A DNA stretch of 64,000 nt from Prosapia bicincta (GCA_036971475.1 JBAIZL010000001.1:206160841-206224840), one strand, 5' to 3'; counted from the stretch's first letter, positions 27,386 through 43,413 are shown. The notes: generated by a model not told the origin, from the letters alone. Numbers and translations: made by a program.

Positions 27386-28020
27386 AATATGAATTAGGTT
27401 AAATTCTAATTATGAATTGTCTTTTTGTATTTCACAGGTCACAATTGTTTATTTCACTATCATTAATCAGAGCAACACGAGAAAAGCGAAAATCACAATT
27501 TTCCATGTCGTTCTACTATTATCACATTTTCAGGTAATTTTTTCATTAGAAAGGACTCAAAAGACAAATTTGTTTCAATTGTGAGTGGTTTAATTTTCCT
27601 CTTGGATTTATGGTATTATATAAACAGTTTTATATTTACGAATTTATTAGTATGATAAAAAACACTATTAAAATGTAAAAAAATATTCCATTAAAATTTG
27701 GTATCTCATACATTTACATATGCTCATTTCATGAATTCATATAGAAGAAATTGTTGAAAGAGCAAACTGAGTTTAGCCCTATACAAAAAGTGGATAAGAA
27801 TAAAACGAGAAAAGCAACTGCTTTTAAACTCACATAACGACCTTCCTTTACCGCCATGCAATCTGTGTAAACTTTCTAATATTTTTGGTTGTTTACATTT
27901 GTGTTACAATTTCACGTTTATTCCACAACTTTCGCCTACAAAAGGAAAGTTTTACTTTTCCTCTTTAATTAAAAATAACTTGAAATCCCCTTGGCCTGGT
28001 ACTTTATTATTTACATTATT

Positions 28021-28021
28021 A

Positions 28022-28053
<32 letters not shown>
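28021..28053. repeat. (TA)n microsatellite
   Basis: Short imperfect TA tract. Confidence 0.85.
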
Positions 28054-29321
28054 TATTTACTATAAAATATTGGTTAGCGTACAGAACATAAAAATAAAAA
28101 AAAAAATAAATCATGATTAAATATACTGTGTGTTGCGTTTCTAAATTTAGCTATGAGTCATTTTTAGAAATTGATTTATCTTCTTTGCATTTATAGTTAA
28201 AGAAAACATCAACTTTATATACGTACTGTAGTGAAGCCGTGAGCCGTGAAAGTTGGAACCATGACCCAAATTTATGACGTCCGGATTACTGACAATCTAC
28301 TGTATATATGTTTGATGACTGGAGCCCTTTTCGTTCCCTTTAGTTCGAGTAATCACCTCACAAATGCTTTCAGATATTTTGTTCGTTGTTGTGAAACATT
28401 AACAAAGCATAATCCCAAAATTCCTCCTATAGAATGGAAATATTAACTATTAAGAGATTTAATTTTTCAATTTTCAAGTAAATCTTTAGCAAATGCATTA
28501 TATAAAGTTTAAATTTAAATACTTAATTATTGTGCTATTGTGATTTTCAAAGAACAGTTTAAATTAAAACTTTTTATTATAAGGTATTACACGAGGTTAT
28601 ATTAGATTTGATAACAATTTCTGAGACTTGATGTTATCGACTGTGATGCAATCTATCATGTGTTTATGAAAAAGAAAGCCTTTCTCAGGTTTCAACTGAT
28701 TAAACAATTGTATTAATATCGTAAAAAAATATTTCGTAATAATTTTAAACACAGACGAAATACTTAATAGCCTTTGGTGTTTACAACTGTCGACTATTAT
28801 ATGGAGTTTGACCTTTTGTAGTGTTGTTCCATTGTTCTCGTGTAAAATATGACATTTGCAATGTTTGCCACATGAAGCCATTTTAGGGCTTGATAAGTGA
28901 CAACAGTTTTTTATTCGTTTTGTCTGAGTGTAATGTACCGTTCAAAAGAGGGTGTACGGTAGCATTGTTTTCAAATGCATCATTAGTTTAACTGTACAGA
29001 AAGGGGACTTAAATGAAAAGATTCTTTTTGAAGTTTGCATTATGTTTTGCGTTCTTTTCCAATAAAGTTAATTATAATAAGAAATAGAATTATATAGATA
29101 TTATATGGATACAAAAATATTACACAGAATTATTAATAAAGTCTTAGTCCAAAATTTGTACTAAGCAACACAAAACCACAAAGATATTTTAAATATTCAT
29201 TAAAAAAAATATAAAAATGTTTAATCAATAAAATATCAAGTTAAGTCTATTTAACTAACAATGCTAACACTTTCAGACATAAAATCATACAGAATTTACA
29301 GAGGTAAATCTTTTCAGAGTA

Positions 29322-29372
29322 CGATTTCACCCTCAGAAGATAACATTGTACCGACATGTACGTAAGGTGGTA
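29322..29372 (+). other. Decayed hammerhead-like motif, same family as 15241
   Basis: ACCCT, CAGAAGA (expected CTGAAGA), a weak stem, GAC for GAAA, then ATGTACGTA and AGGTGG, which can pair with the 5' strand. The ATGTACGTAAGG end is shared with 15271-15282. Confidence 0.35.
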
Positions 29373-30379
29373 TTGTATTACATACATATAATAAATGCCA
29401 TGATGGGTTTTAAATTTAAATACTTTTTAATACCTTTTACTAAAGCAGCTAGAATGTATTGATATATTGAAAACTGAAAGTACTAAATAAAAATAAAGCA
29501 ATCAATAAATCGAAGCAGGAAACGTAAGTAAAATTATAGCTATACATCCTTTATTACACACTTTTAAGCGCGTTTTGATAGGTTATTGATCATATTTAAA
29601 ATGATAATAACAAAACAAAATAATAATACACATCTTTTAATATTCTCCTGCCGAGAAATACTGAATTTTGAGTTTAAAAAAAGTCTTCAAAAAGGCAGAG
29701 GAAGTTAATAATGTAATGGTTTTATTGGGAACAGGAAATATTCTAACAAAATAAGAACAAAACAATCGATGATACCTTCAAATGTTGAAGGAGCTGATGA
29801 AATGAAAAGATGTACTTATGTTGAATGCTACATAGGTCCAGCTTTAACACTTCGTCACAATCGAGGTCCTATACTAGAAGTAATTAATAACGTATGAATT
29901 TCTACATAAACGAATGAAGTTATACACAAACAAATAGTTAAGTATCAGGCTTCTTAAAGTCTAAATCTAAATTACTGATTGGATTTTTGTTTTATAAAAA
30001 GTTTTCTTTCTATAAATTAGAAGAAAACTATGTATTTGTAAAATTTTAATAATTTAACGAAGTAAGAGTCAGAATAAGGCGGAAATAGAGTTGCAGGATG
30101 TTGAAGAAACCAAGCATTAATATAAGGAAGAGAGGAGAATAATCTTGAAAAGTAAAAGGTAAAATGTGTAAGATTTAAATTTACAGAAAAACAAGATGAA
30201 TGAACAAAACGTGAGAAAAAGAATTGAAAGTAGTAACTGTTAATAAAATAATATTAACCATGTCTTCATTATTTTTATATTGTGAATTAATATGTTGCCT
30301 TTTGACTCATCTTATAGATTTGTTTTTTATTAATTTAATTCAATAAATGTTACTACTTGTGTAAACGTTATGTTTAGAA

Positions 30380-30610
30380 TCACTTCAACGTAAGCACTGA
30401 GGCCGCTGTAAAGCTGTGCTCAAGACATGATTTATGGAATCTTGGAATAAAATCGCTCCGAGTTCTGTAATTATACCGGGGCTGGGCCTAATCTGAAGCG
30501 TTTAACTAAAGCGCCTTAATGAAACGTTTAATTGCTAAGACAGTCAGATAAAAAGCCTTTAGCTTTCTGTGTTTTGAAGATATAACGGGCCGGGGTAATA
30601 AATTTACGCA
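30380..30610. other. GC-richer island, possible conserved non-coding element
   Basis: It is noticeably less AT-rich than its surroundings and free of repeats, with homeodomain-like TTTAATTG and GGGCCGGGG. It has no coding frame. The functional idea is inference only. Confidence 0.25.
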
Positions 30611-30843
30611 AGTAATAAATTCTTTCTTTTTAATTGAAAAACATTCTAAAACTTGAACGTTGATTATAGAGATAGACGGCTTTCCTGTAAAAGTATATTT
30701 GTCGAGGTAACAACTCTCTGCACAGTTTTAAAAAATTAAAAATTTGTCTAACTGCCGAGATAAAGAGATAAGTAAATGTATAGATAGAAATGTAAAAAAT
30801 AGATGTAAAACACTTAGATACACATACACGAATCGCACATACA

Positions 30844-30858
30844 CAAACATACACGCAT

Positions 30859-30896
<38 letters not shown>

Positions 30897-30898
30897 AG
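30844..30898. repeat. (CA)n microsatellite
   Basis: Imperfect CATACA lead-in followed by a CA tract. Confidence 0.93.
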
Positions 30899-31427
30899 AA
30901 ACAAAAAAATGCAAATAAAAAATTAGTTTAAAATAATCAATACTATCTATAAAAATAAGTAATTCATATGAAAACAAAAATTACTTTAGACGTTTACGAA
31001 CTACTTATATAGAACTACATACATAGAACAACTAAGCTACTGAAGAAATATTTAATATAACAAATTGTTACCGTAAAAAGAAAATGTAATAATTTCATTT
31101 TAGGTTTAAAAAATCTATATAGTTAAATGTTTCGAGTAGGCCTAAACGACAAACATTGTCTCAATAGGCGTAGAAGAAAGTAAAACAGAATTACGAAGCA
31201 AGAGTGAGATAATGTGTAAGATAAGAGTGTAAAAGATGAAGAAGGAGCAATTAACCCTTTTCTGACTATTCGATAAAATAATAAAGTTTACTTATTAAAA
31301 TTTACGTCAGGTTTCAGCATAATATTGATAATAATATAGCGTTTTATGAATGCTTTATTCAAAGAATTTATAAACGAATTTATTGCTCAGAATTATACAA
31401 AAAGAAAACAATTTGTGATTACGTAGA
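30899..31427. other. No recognised feature
   Basis: AT-rich spacer between two CA microsatellites, without supportable features. Confidence 0.6.
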
Positions 31428-33139
<1,712 letters not shown>

Positions 33140-33243
33140 AACAAACACACACAAATACACACACACACACACACACACACATACACACACGCGCGCGCGC
33201 GCGCACACACACACACACTCACACACACAGACACACACACACA

Positions 33244-33303
<60 letters not shown>
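33140..33303. repeat. (CA)n microsatellite with (CG)n core
   Basis: A CA tract is interrupted at about 33190-33204 by an uninterrupted GC-alternating stretch (ACGCGCGCGCGCGCGCAC), then continues as CA with a few TCACA and GACA variants. Confidence 0.97.
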
Positions 33304-33304
<1 letters not shown>

Positions 33305-34236
33305 TCACTTTTCCGATTTATACTTACAAACATAATGTTAAACACAATTGGTGGTTGAACCTGTACAAGAATAATGATTGCGCAAACTTAGGCTGTAACG
33401 ATGACGTCTGCTTTGTAAGATCTGCTACGTTAAGCCTTTAACAAACTTATAATGAGCGACGCGCTGCCTGGTGCTACGTCATTAATAACAGTTCTTTAAA
33501 GAACTAGTAAACAGGCTATGTAAATTTGTTTCACAATGATATCATTCTACATTACATTTTTTGGGGCAATATTTATGTTTATTTTCATAGCGAAAGCATT
33601 TAATGATATATTTCTACCAATAACTGACACATAATCTTACACTAATCTTTAAATTAAAATAATAACAAACTAAAAAATTAAAAAATTGTTTTTTTTGGTC
33701 ACTATGTACTTTAATCCAATGTGGGTTTTTTATTAGTGTACTTTCAATACTAAGCAGACTGAAACAAGCTATTTCGGATATCGAAGAATTACCATCTTGC
33801 CACCTGAGCAACCTTCTAACAATATCCAGAAAGTGAAATTAATAAAAGGTAATTAGATCTCACTTCCATATTTTATAACTCTACTGGTTTAAAAGATTTT
33901 ACGTTTTTCCGGTGACGTCTTTTTGGAATGTGACGTCATATTATCACATTCATGTTTGTACCAATGGGTTTTATTACCATACTTAAGCCTTATCTATATT
34001 CACAATCTTATTTCTTTTAAGAAAGCAATTATAGTTATACATGCTGGTCGCCTAAAAACTACAAGTCACTTCAAATAAATGAAGTTTTATTAAAGCTATT
34101 CTTCAAATTCGTCTGCAGGAAAGATGATATGGAAAACTGTTATAAAAACGTAATTATAACTGAAGTGTAAAGAAGTCCTAATTTAGATTCGTTAAGTAAA
34201 TTTATATCAATAATGATCGGTAATGACGTTGCCTCT
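33304..34236. other. No recognised feature
   Basis: AT-rich single-copy-looking sequence. No motif is supported. Confidence 0.55.
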
Positions 34237-34980
34237 CTGGGAACTCTAAAGTGTTGCTTTGGATTTACGGAGACATTTATTTACCATACGCTCTTGGTGC
34301 TGAATATATCGCCGCAATTCCAAGCCGGTACCTATTTGTTCTGGTGACGTCACCAGTTCGATAACTTGAGACGATTTTGTAAATATCACATTAAAGTAAC
34401 AAAACATCTTTATCACTTTATATCATCCAAAAGAAGCCGAGTAGTTCACTATAGCACCATCAGAAGTACACTTAATCTGTCCATCTGGGAACTCTAAAGG
34501 GTTGCTTTGGATTTACTGAGACATTTATTTACCACACGCCCTTGGTGCTGAATATATCGCCGCAATTCCAAGCTGGTGTCTATTTGTTCTGGTGACATAA
34601 CCTGTCCGAAATCTTGAGAGGATTTTGTAAATATCACATTAAAGTAACAAAACATCTTTATCACTTTATATCATCCAAAAGAAGCCGAGTAGTTCACTAT
34701 AGCACCATCAGAAGTACACTTAATCTGTCCATCTGGGAACTCTAAAGGGTTGCTTTGGATTTACTGAGACATTTATTTACCACACGCCCTTGGTGCTGAA
34801 TATATCGCCGCAATTCCAATCCGGTGTCTATTTGTTCTGGTGACGTAACCTGTCCGATATCTTGAGAGGATTTTGTAAATATAATAATAAAGTAACAAAA
34901 CATCTTTATCACTTTATATCATCCAAAAGAAGCCGAGTAGTTCACTATAGCACCATCAGAAGTGCACTTATTCTGTCCAT
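34237..34980 (+). repeat. Three tandem copies of a 248-bp unit
   Basis: Units at 34237-34484, 34485-34732 and 34733-34980 each begin CTGGGAACTCTAAA and end near AATCTGTCCAT. Copies 2 and 3 resemble each other more than copy 1. Each has GGTGAC followed by a variant of GTCAC (TGACGTCAC, TGACATAAC, TGACGTAAC). No open reading frame is shared. Confidence 0.95.
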
Positions 34981-36899
34981 TGATCAGTTCTGAGGGTAAA
35001 CTGGGAGATACCTCTTACCCCAAAGTATAATATAAAGAGTTCTAAGACTAAAATTATACATAAGTAGAAATAATAACTGAATGAAAATGGTTTCTTATTC
35101 AAATACATTTCAAATTTTAAAAGTGCACACAATTCAGTAATTTTATTATATGCCATTAATTGAGTCGTTAAATATTAGTGGTTCAAAAATCAGATTGAAA
35201 AAATCAAGAAATTACATTACTTCTACTTTTCTTTATCGTTTTTCTAACAAGGAGGTAGAACAGGTCCCGCTTCCTTATGACTCCGATTGAGACAAAGCCT
35301 GCTTAAGTACAAGACCCTGCATACTTGCTGCCGTAATATATATACTATCGCAACCACGTAACCGTGAACTTGGCCTTAAGAGGGGTGGTTGATTCAGTGA
35401 CTTTACCGGATCGGTGGTTTTATTGACAGCGCCAGGCTTGCAAAATTGACTGTTACCATTGACAAGGGATACTGAGACAGCTCTGTATGTATCAATAACA
35501 TGCAGGCATAACACTCTTTTGAAATTTTTCCACACCTTGATTTTGTTTTTCGAAATGCTCATTTGAATTAAAAATAAACTCCCACATAATTAGGAACAAA
35601 CTACCGAGTACGAAATGGCATCTACTGTACAGAACATTGTCAGCGTCCTGAAACCTGACCCAAATCGCTAGTCACACACTACTTAAATTAGTAGAACCAG
35701 TGAGAGCGACAAATCAACAAATTACAACAATTGTAAAATATCAGTAGCTTTTCATTCAGCGACTAAGACGTTTTACCCAACCACAACAGAGGCAACCCTT
35801 CGCCTCCAGTCAACGGCACTGCACGATGATCGGCGGAGTAAACCGAGTGACGAGAGCAGAGCCACTGTTAGGGACAAACCAATTAATAACAGGTGTTATA
35901 AAATATCAGTAACGTTTCAGCCAGCGACTGCGATCACAATAGAGAAAACCTCCGATCGATTCACTGTCACTGGAACTGGCAATTTCCATATTTTGTTACT
36001 GAATCCACCAGCGACAAGCGAATATCAGTGACAAGTCACAGTGACAGAAAATATCGACCGCCTCTAATCGCAATTGACGAGGAAGAGGTAAAGGACTACG
36101 CCAAGTCAGATTAGATACTTTCTTACAAACATAAAAAATCGAATAAATAATTAGCTCATGGTGAGATAGGCCATTTGGGTAAATACCGGAACATAAAATT
36201 TAAAGATATATTAATGTTCTTTTGCTAATTCGTCTATATATATGGCTTTCGTCATAATGTTTTCTGTTTGTCGTACGGAAGATAATGCTTGTAGGTAAAA
36301 CACAAACATTTTGTGATCTGTATAAAATGACTGTGTAAAATGGTCAATATTAGATATAATAACTTCGGTATGAAATAACAAGCAACATTAAAAAGTGTGT
36401 TGTCATATCAGATGCAGCTTCTGAGCTGTTGCGTATAGACCATTTAGAAATTATAACATGTTTTTAGAAATGTTAAAACACAAGAAAGCGAGAGTGAGCA
36501 AGTGAGTTATTCCAACAGTAGATTCGAAATTTTTACATCCTTACACCTTAAATAGTACAATAAAAATTTAAATCCTGTTGGCATAAGGGTTAATCATAAT
36601 TTATATTTATCCTGTACAATGAAGTTTCGTGATTTCCATAAAAAACACTACTGCGAAGTCTTTACGCATAAGGGTTTATGCCTTAAAACTACAACAAGCA
36701 TTAAAATCCTGATTTTTATAAACAGTTTTGTTAACGACGAAAATTTGTACTCAAATTTAAACTTAAATTTTAATATATGAACCAAAATTTAGCTCAATCG
36801 AGTAAAGCATTCACCAAAGACAGTCACGCAGACTTAAGCCTTGATAACTTTCGTCAAGTCTCAAATGTGTATGAGTAAATAATATTAAACTTCTCTATA
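34981..36899. other. No gene recognised
   Basis: A 95-codon minus-strand frame at 35275-35562 lies in a less AT-rich stretch but has no motif I can name. The sequence to about 36100 is of mixed composition; beyond it AT-rich sequence resumes. Confidence 0.5.
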
Positions 36900-37270
36900 T
36901 TCTTCCATTGAAATCCTTTTCTGAGAATCAGGGTTTAATGAAGCTAATAAACGGAAGAGGTAAAATAATTATTTCCCACGAAGCGAGCACAGCAAACAAT
37001 AGCTCCGAGTTGCTGCCACCGGTAACAGCTGGGATTTATTGCGAAATAATCTCATCTTAGTAGCGGAAGCAAAACGTCTTTTAAACACGGGATGCTTTCA
37101 TTAATAAAATGGATCTTTAATCAGTCGACTAATTGGCGTGATATAACACTAATTGTTTTCACAAGAACGTTGCCTCTTAAAGAGTTGTTATTACAACATC
37201 AAAATATGATGAGTGGTTGAGGATTAATATGCGGTTTCAATTCACAAGAGGTCACGTGCCCTTAATTTAA
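36900..37270. other. Repeat-free mixed-composition stretch, possible regulatory element
   Basis: Contains an E-box within GGTCACGTGCCC, several TAATTG or TAAT homeodomain-like words and GCCACCGGTAACAGCTG. There is no open frame. Its role as an enhancer is inference from composition and motif density only. Confidence 0.25.
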
Positions 37271-37582
37271 TTATAATTGTAAATCCGATTTAAATGAGTA
37301 TATATATTTTATAATCATGCCGATGTAACGGACAAGTATTTCAAAAGCTTCAAGTGGCATACAAGCTCATAACTTGTTATACAAAAATACAAGTTGTACA
37401 AAATTATAATAAAATAAATTTTAAAGAGAAATAAGTGCAAAGATTAATCAAGACATTGATGATGGTTGCCTATTGCAGTTAAACTCGCTTAGGCTCAGTA
37501 ATTGATTGAAAACATCAATAATACTGTGAGTTCATGTAGTTATCGTGAAACTCATATGATTCGCCAAATGTCAAGAACAAAA

Positions 37583-38599
<1,017 letters not shown>

Positions 38600-39640
38600 A
38601 ACTGAGCGTTTTCGCTAGTAACGAATATTGTGTCAGGAGGATAGCGAATATCTTTCAACGACATTCGCCATCGATGATATCCATATGGAGTGGTTTGGTT
38701 ACTAAAGTTCATTAGGTCGGGGATGAAGCGAGTATCGTACGAGGATGACAGTCATCGATGATCTCATTAAGGAGTGTTTTAGTTACTAAAGTTCATTGGA
38801 TCGGGGGTGAAGCGAGTATCGTGCGAGGACGATAGATATCAATGACCTCAATAAGGAGTGTTTTGGTTACTAAAACTCATTTGGTCAAGGGTGAAGCGAG
38901 TATCGTGCGAGGACGACAGCCATCGATGATCTCCATATGATGTGGTTTATTTACTAAAATTCATTTGGTCGAGGGTGAAGCGAGTATCGTGCGAGGACGA
39001 CAGCCTTCGATGATCTCCATATGGAGTGGTTCTTTTTACTTAAGTTCATTGGGTCGGGGGTGAAGCGAGTATCGTGCGAGGATGACAGTCATCGATGATC
39101 TCCATATGGAGTGGTTTATTTGCCAAAATTCATTGGGTCGGGGGTGAAGCGAGTATCGTGCGAGGACGACAGCCTTCGATGATCTCCATATGGAGTGGTT
39201 CTTTTTACTGAAGTTCATTGGGTCGGGGGTGAAGCGAGTATCGTGCGAGGATGACAGTCATCGATGATCTCCATATGGAATGGTTTATTTACCAAAAGTC
39301 ATTGGGTCGGGGGTGAAGCGAGTATCGTGCGATGACGACAGCCATCGATGATCTCCATATTAAGTGGTTCTTTTTACTAAAGTTCATTGGGTCGGGGATG
39401 AAGCGAGTATCGTGCGAGGATGACAGTCATCGATGATCTTCATATGGAGTGGTTTATTTACTAAAGTTCATTGGGTCGGGGGTGAAGCGAGTATCGTGTG
39501 AGGACGACAGCCATCGATGATCTCAATAAGGAGTGTTTAGTTTAGCAACGTAAATTTCATCGGGAGTAAAGCGAATATCGAGGAATGTCAATCGCTAGTA
39601 ATGATCTCCTAACCGAGTGTATTGTTTAGCAACAATAAAT
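38600..39640 (+). repeat. Satellite array, 84/85-bp monomers with dimer periodicity
   Basis: AAGCGAGTATCG recurs at 38726, 38810, 38894, 38978, 39063, 39147, 39232, 39316, 39401 and 39485, giving spacings of 84, 84, 84, 85, 84, 85, 84, 85 and 84. From 38978 two monomer types alternate. One has GGTTCTTTTTACT and mostly GACGACAGCC (85 bp); the other has GGTTTATTT and GATGACAGTC (84 bp). The higher-order unit is therefore 169 bp. Monomers contain the palindromes ATCGAT and CCATATGG. Edges (38600-38725, 39490-39640) are degraded copies. Confidence 0.95.
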
Positions 39641-39857
39641 GCGTCTGAAAAAATCACATACCATGGGACGACAATGGGATCGCCAGCGATAATGCAACAT
39701 GGAGTATTTTGCTTAGAAACGGCTTAGTTATTGTGGCAATAGTTATTACATGTGAAAGGTACCTTTAAAATGTATAATATTTCTTGAAAAGAGGTGGGAG
39801 ATCTGTCTAACCTGGCAGGATTGATTTCTATGTCAATAAAATCATTAGTATTGGTAG

Positions 39858-40590
<733 letters not shown>

Positions 40591-41062
40591 CTTCTTCCCC
40601 CCATTTTCTTCTATCGTTCCACTCTATATCATAAATCTTCTTCCCTAAATTTTCTTCTATCGGTCCACTCTCCATCTTAAATCTTCTTCCCTCCATTTTC
40701 TTCTATCGTTCCATCCCCATCTTAAATCTTATCTCCATTTCCTTTTATAGTTCCACTCTCCATCTTAAATCTTTTCCCTCCATTTTCTTCTATCGTTCCA
40801 TCCCCATCTTAAATCTTCTTCTTTCCTTTTTCTTTTTTCGTTCCACTCTCCGCCTTAAATCTTTTCCCGTCCATTTTCTTCTATCGTTCCATCTCCATCC
40901 TTTTTCTTTCCCCTCCATTTTCTTCTATCGTTCCACTCTCCAACTTAAATCTTCTTCCCTCAATTTTCTTCTATCGTTCCACTCTCCATCTTAAATCTTC
41001 CTCCCCCAATTTTCTTCTATCGTTCCACTCTCCATCTTAAATCTTTTCTTTTGTTCCACCCT
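40591..41062 (+). repeat. Pyrimidine-rich minisatellite, ~46-bp unit
   Basis: About ten copies of CCATTTTCTTCTATCGTTCC followed by ACTCTCCATCTTAAATCTT with variable spacing and small deletions. The top strand is strongly C/T-rich. Confidence 0.93.
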
Positions 41063-41080
41063 TCCATGTCGATAAGTTCT

Positions 41081-41248
41081 CCTTATATTCCTATTGGCTT
41101 CTATTCTGTAATTCTGGATATCTATTTGCTGATATTTGCTCTTCCTATAGGACCAAACGTGAACAGTTCATTTATGGTCCTATAGAAAGAGCAAATAGCA
41201 GCAAATAGATATCCAGAATTACAGAATAAGGCCAATGGAAATATAAGG
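41081..41248. repeat. Long hairpin: 74-bp inverted repeat, 20-bp loop
   Basis: The left arm 41081-41154 and right arm 41175-41248 are reverse complements with about six differences. The loop is 41155-41174. It sits directly after the pyrimidine minisatellite. It could be a MITE or a snap-back insertion. A transcript would form a miRNA-precursor-like hairpin, but no expression evidence exists. Confidence 0.9.
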
Positions 41249-42106
41249 TATGATCATACAAGAACAGCAAATAACAGCATGGTTAAAGGGGGGGGGGTGC
41301 TGAATTTAGGAAAGGAAATCGAAGAGTATCATTTCAACATGAAAAGTTTGAATCATGGGAAAGAGGGTGTTAAGAATAGGAGAATGAGACTACAGGAAAA
41401 GTGAGCGGCCATTAAGGACGACAGGTTAAGTAAGGACGCAGGAAAAACGAAAACAATAAAGCGCAAACTGAAGGAAGGTTTGTTAAAAACCTTCGCAATA
41501 ACATTAAACACTTTTTCTGATGGATATCTTCAGACAATTTATGGTTTTTATTATCTACGAGCTATTTGAAAGTAATACGTTCATTTGTTTCTTTAATTTT
41601 TTTAAGAGAGAGAGACAATCAAAGCAAAACATTTTATTTGTGCATAATGCAAGAATTGTGGGTTGGACTTAAACATAAAGGAAAATAAATCTTTCCTCTT
41701 CTCTAGATAAATGCGAGAGACTGAAAGCTCACTTCATATAAATCGTGGAACTGAACTGTAATGTGGCCTCATTTATTTAGAAGAAGGGACACAAATAGAA
41801 TATGGAAGGTTTTATGCGCTTTGCAGGAAATATATGTGGGTTTGGCAATTACCATAACTACAAAGTGACATCTCATTTAGGTTTTATTACTTTGTAATGT
41901 TCATTATTATTTAGGTAAATTTAAGAAATATATATGGCATTAGGTAAAACTGCAAATTTTTGACAACGTTCTTATATCACCTATTAAACTTTTCTGATTC
42001 ACTAAAGTGTCGGCTTTAGCAATTCAAGTTGTAGATATTTCCCCACGTTGAAACAGTCTGGTAATGATTCTGTAAAAATAGTCGTAAGAATGCGCGCGTA
42101 ATATTG
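41249..42106. other. No recognised feature
   Basis: Includes a G run at 41288-41297; otherwise featureless. Confidence 0.55.
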
Positions 42107-42345
42107 TAGATAAGAGACTGCACGTTCTATTTTGACAATGTATAACTACTTATCTACTGGTAAACATTTTATGTTAAATGATTACACTATAAACGTTGTA
42201 TACATAATTTAGGATTTGGCTGTATTGAAGATCTCTAAATATTATTTTATTTCATAAAAATAAATTATTTCTCTATATTTTAAAGGAAATTTTACTTTTT
42301 TTATATAGGCTAGTGACAGATCGCAGACAATTTTGCTTCTTTAAA

Positions 42346-42394
42346 CGCTCAACGTTTCGAATTTCTTTACGAAATGCCTTTTCAAAAGATCAGT
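42346..42394 (-). other. Hammerhead-like hairpin remnant, inverted PLE terminus
   Basis: Minus strand: CTTTTGAAAAG, a CATTTC/GAAATT-type hairpin, CGAAACGTT and GAGCG. ACGT forms a minimal stem III. The CTGANGA core is degraded. Confidence 0.35.
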
Positions 42395-42694
42395 TTTAAT
42401 TAAACAATTATAAAACATAACTTTTAATTTTAAAAATACACAACATTATAAAAAACATAATAAAAATCAAAAAATTACAAAACTCTTAATAAATATACAT
42501 TTACGTCAACAAGTTTTTTCTGTCACAATAAAACAGAAAAATCACAGATACATACACTAACACATCTACTATTAATACCATAGTCAACATTTTAAATTTT
42601 AAACCACACAATCTATACATTATATATATACATTACCTCGATTCAAAAAATCGTTTTTAAAAATAGTATCGATTTAAAAAATAAATTTGGAAAA

Positions 42695-43321
42695 ATGGTA
42701 GTACCATCACATCACATTATGGCTTCCTTAGATATTGTTTCTATGTATCCCAGTATAACACTTGAATTGATTAAAGAAAGTATTACAAAGAGATGGGATA
42801 CTTTAAATTTATTTCAATTTTTGAAAGGATTGGAGGTTTTAATGAACTCATTATGTTTTCAGTTTAATAGCGCGTATTATAAACAAATAAATGGAATGCC
42901 ATCTGGGTTATCTGTTTCACCTACAATATCAGATATAGTAATATAAAATATAGAAGACATTTTTCTAAAAACGTTTGACAGATCAATTATGTAATATGGT
43001 AGATATGCTGCTGATACCTTTTTGATTATTGCTAAAAATAAATTAAAAATGTTAGTGAGGGGGATGACCTCTGCTCATGAAAGATCAAGTTTTATAAATG
43101 AAGTTGGGAGGAATGAGGAATTAAGTTTTCTTGATATTTTAGTTAAAATGCAAGATAATGGTAGGTTTTTAATAGATTTATATAAGAAGAATACGTTTTC
43201 AGGTAGATATAGACATTTTGTATCTGCACATTCTAGTCACGAAAAAATAGGAATCATAAAAAGTTTTTCATATAAAATTTTAACGTTATCTGATCCACAG
43301 TTTTATTTAAACATTTTTTAG
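42695..43321 (+). pseudogene. Penelope-like reverse transcriptase, longer fragment
   Basis: The first frame (42695-42946) reads MASLDIVSMYPSIT (palm motif with catalytic aspartate), then a middle part ending QINGMPSGLSVSPTISDIV. It stops where copy 1 has a CAA codon. Next comes GRYAADTFLI near 43000, where the second of the catalytic residues is altered (GCT for GAT in copy 1). The second frame (43022-43321) continues through SFLDILVKM and RYRHFVSAHSS to LSDPQFYLNIF. The stop, frame break and active-site change make this copy inactive. Confidence 0.85.
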
Positions 43322-43413
43322 CTATGAAAAATTTATTAATTTTGAATAATTACGCTGAAAGTTTTATTGATAAATATTATAAAGAACAAACTAAAAAATT
43401 GAAGTATATAGAC

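Larger units (their letters stand above)
24901..30379. other. Long AT-rich stretch with no gene recognised
   Basis: About 5.5 kb without a supportable coding sequence. Visible items are the inverted repeat at 27264-27385, a TA tract at 28021-28053 and a decayed hammerhead-like motif at 29322-29372. Open frames (27899-28120, 28246-28446, 28597-28881) are short and lack motifs. Confidence 0.55.

Noticed and set aside
34237..34980. CRISPR-like array
   Set aside because: Repeats are 248 bp, contiguous and eukaryotic in context, without spacers or cas genes. The same applies to the arrays at 38.6 and 40.6 kb.
35275..35562. 95-codon minus-strand frame in a less AT-rich stretch
   Set aside because: I could not match it to any domain. 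A weak likeness to a LINE C-terminal phrase did not hold up along the sequence.
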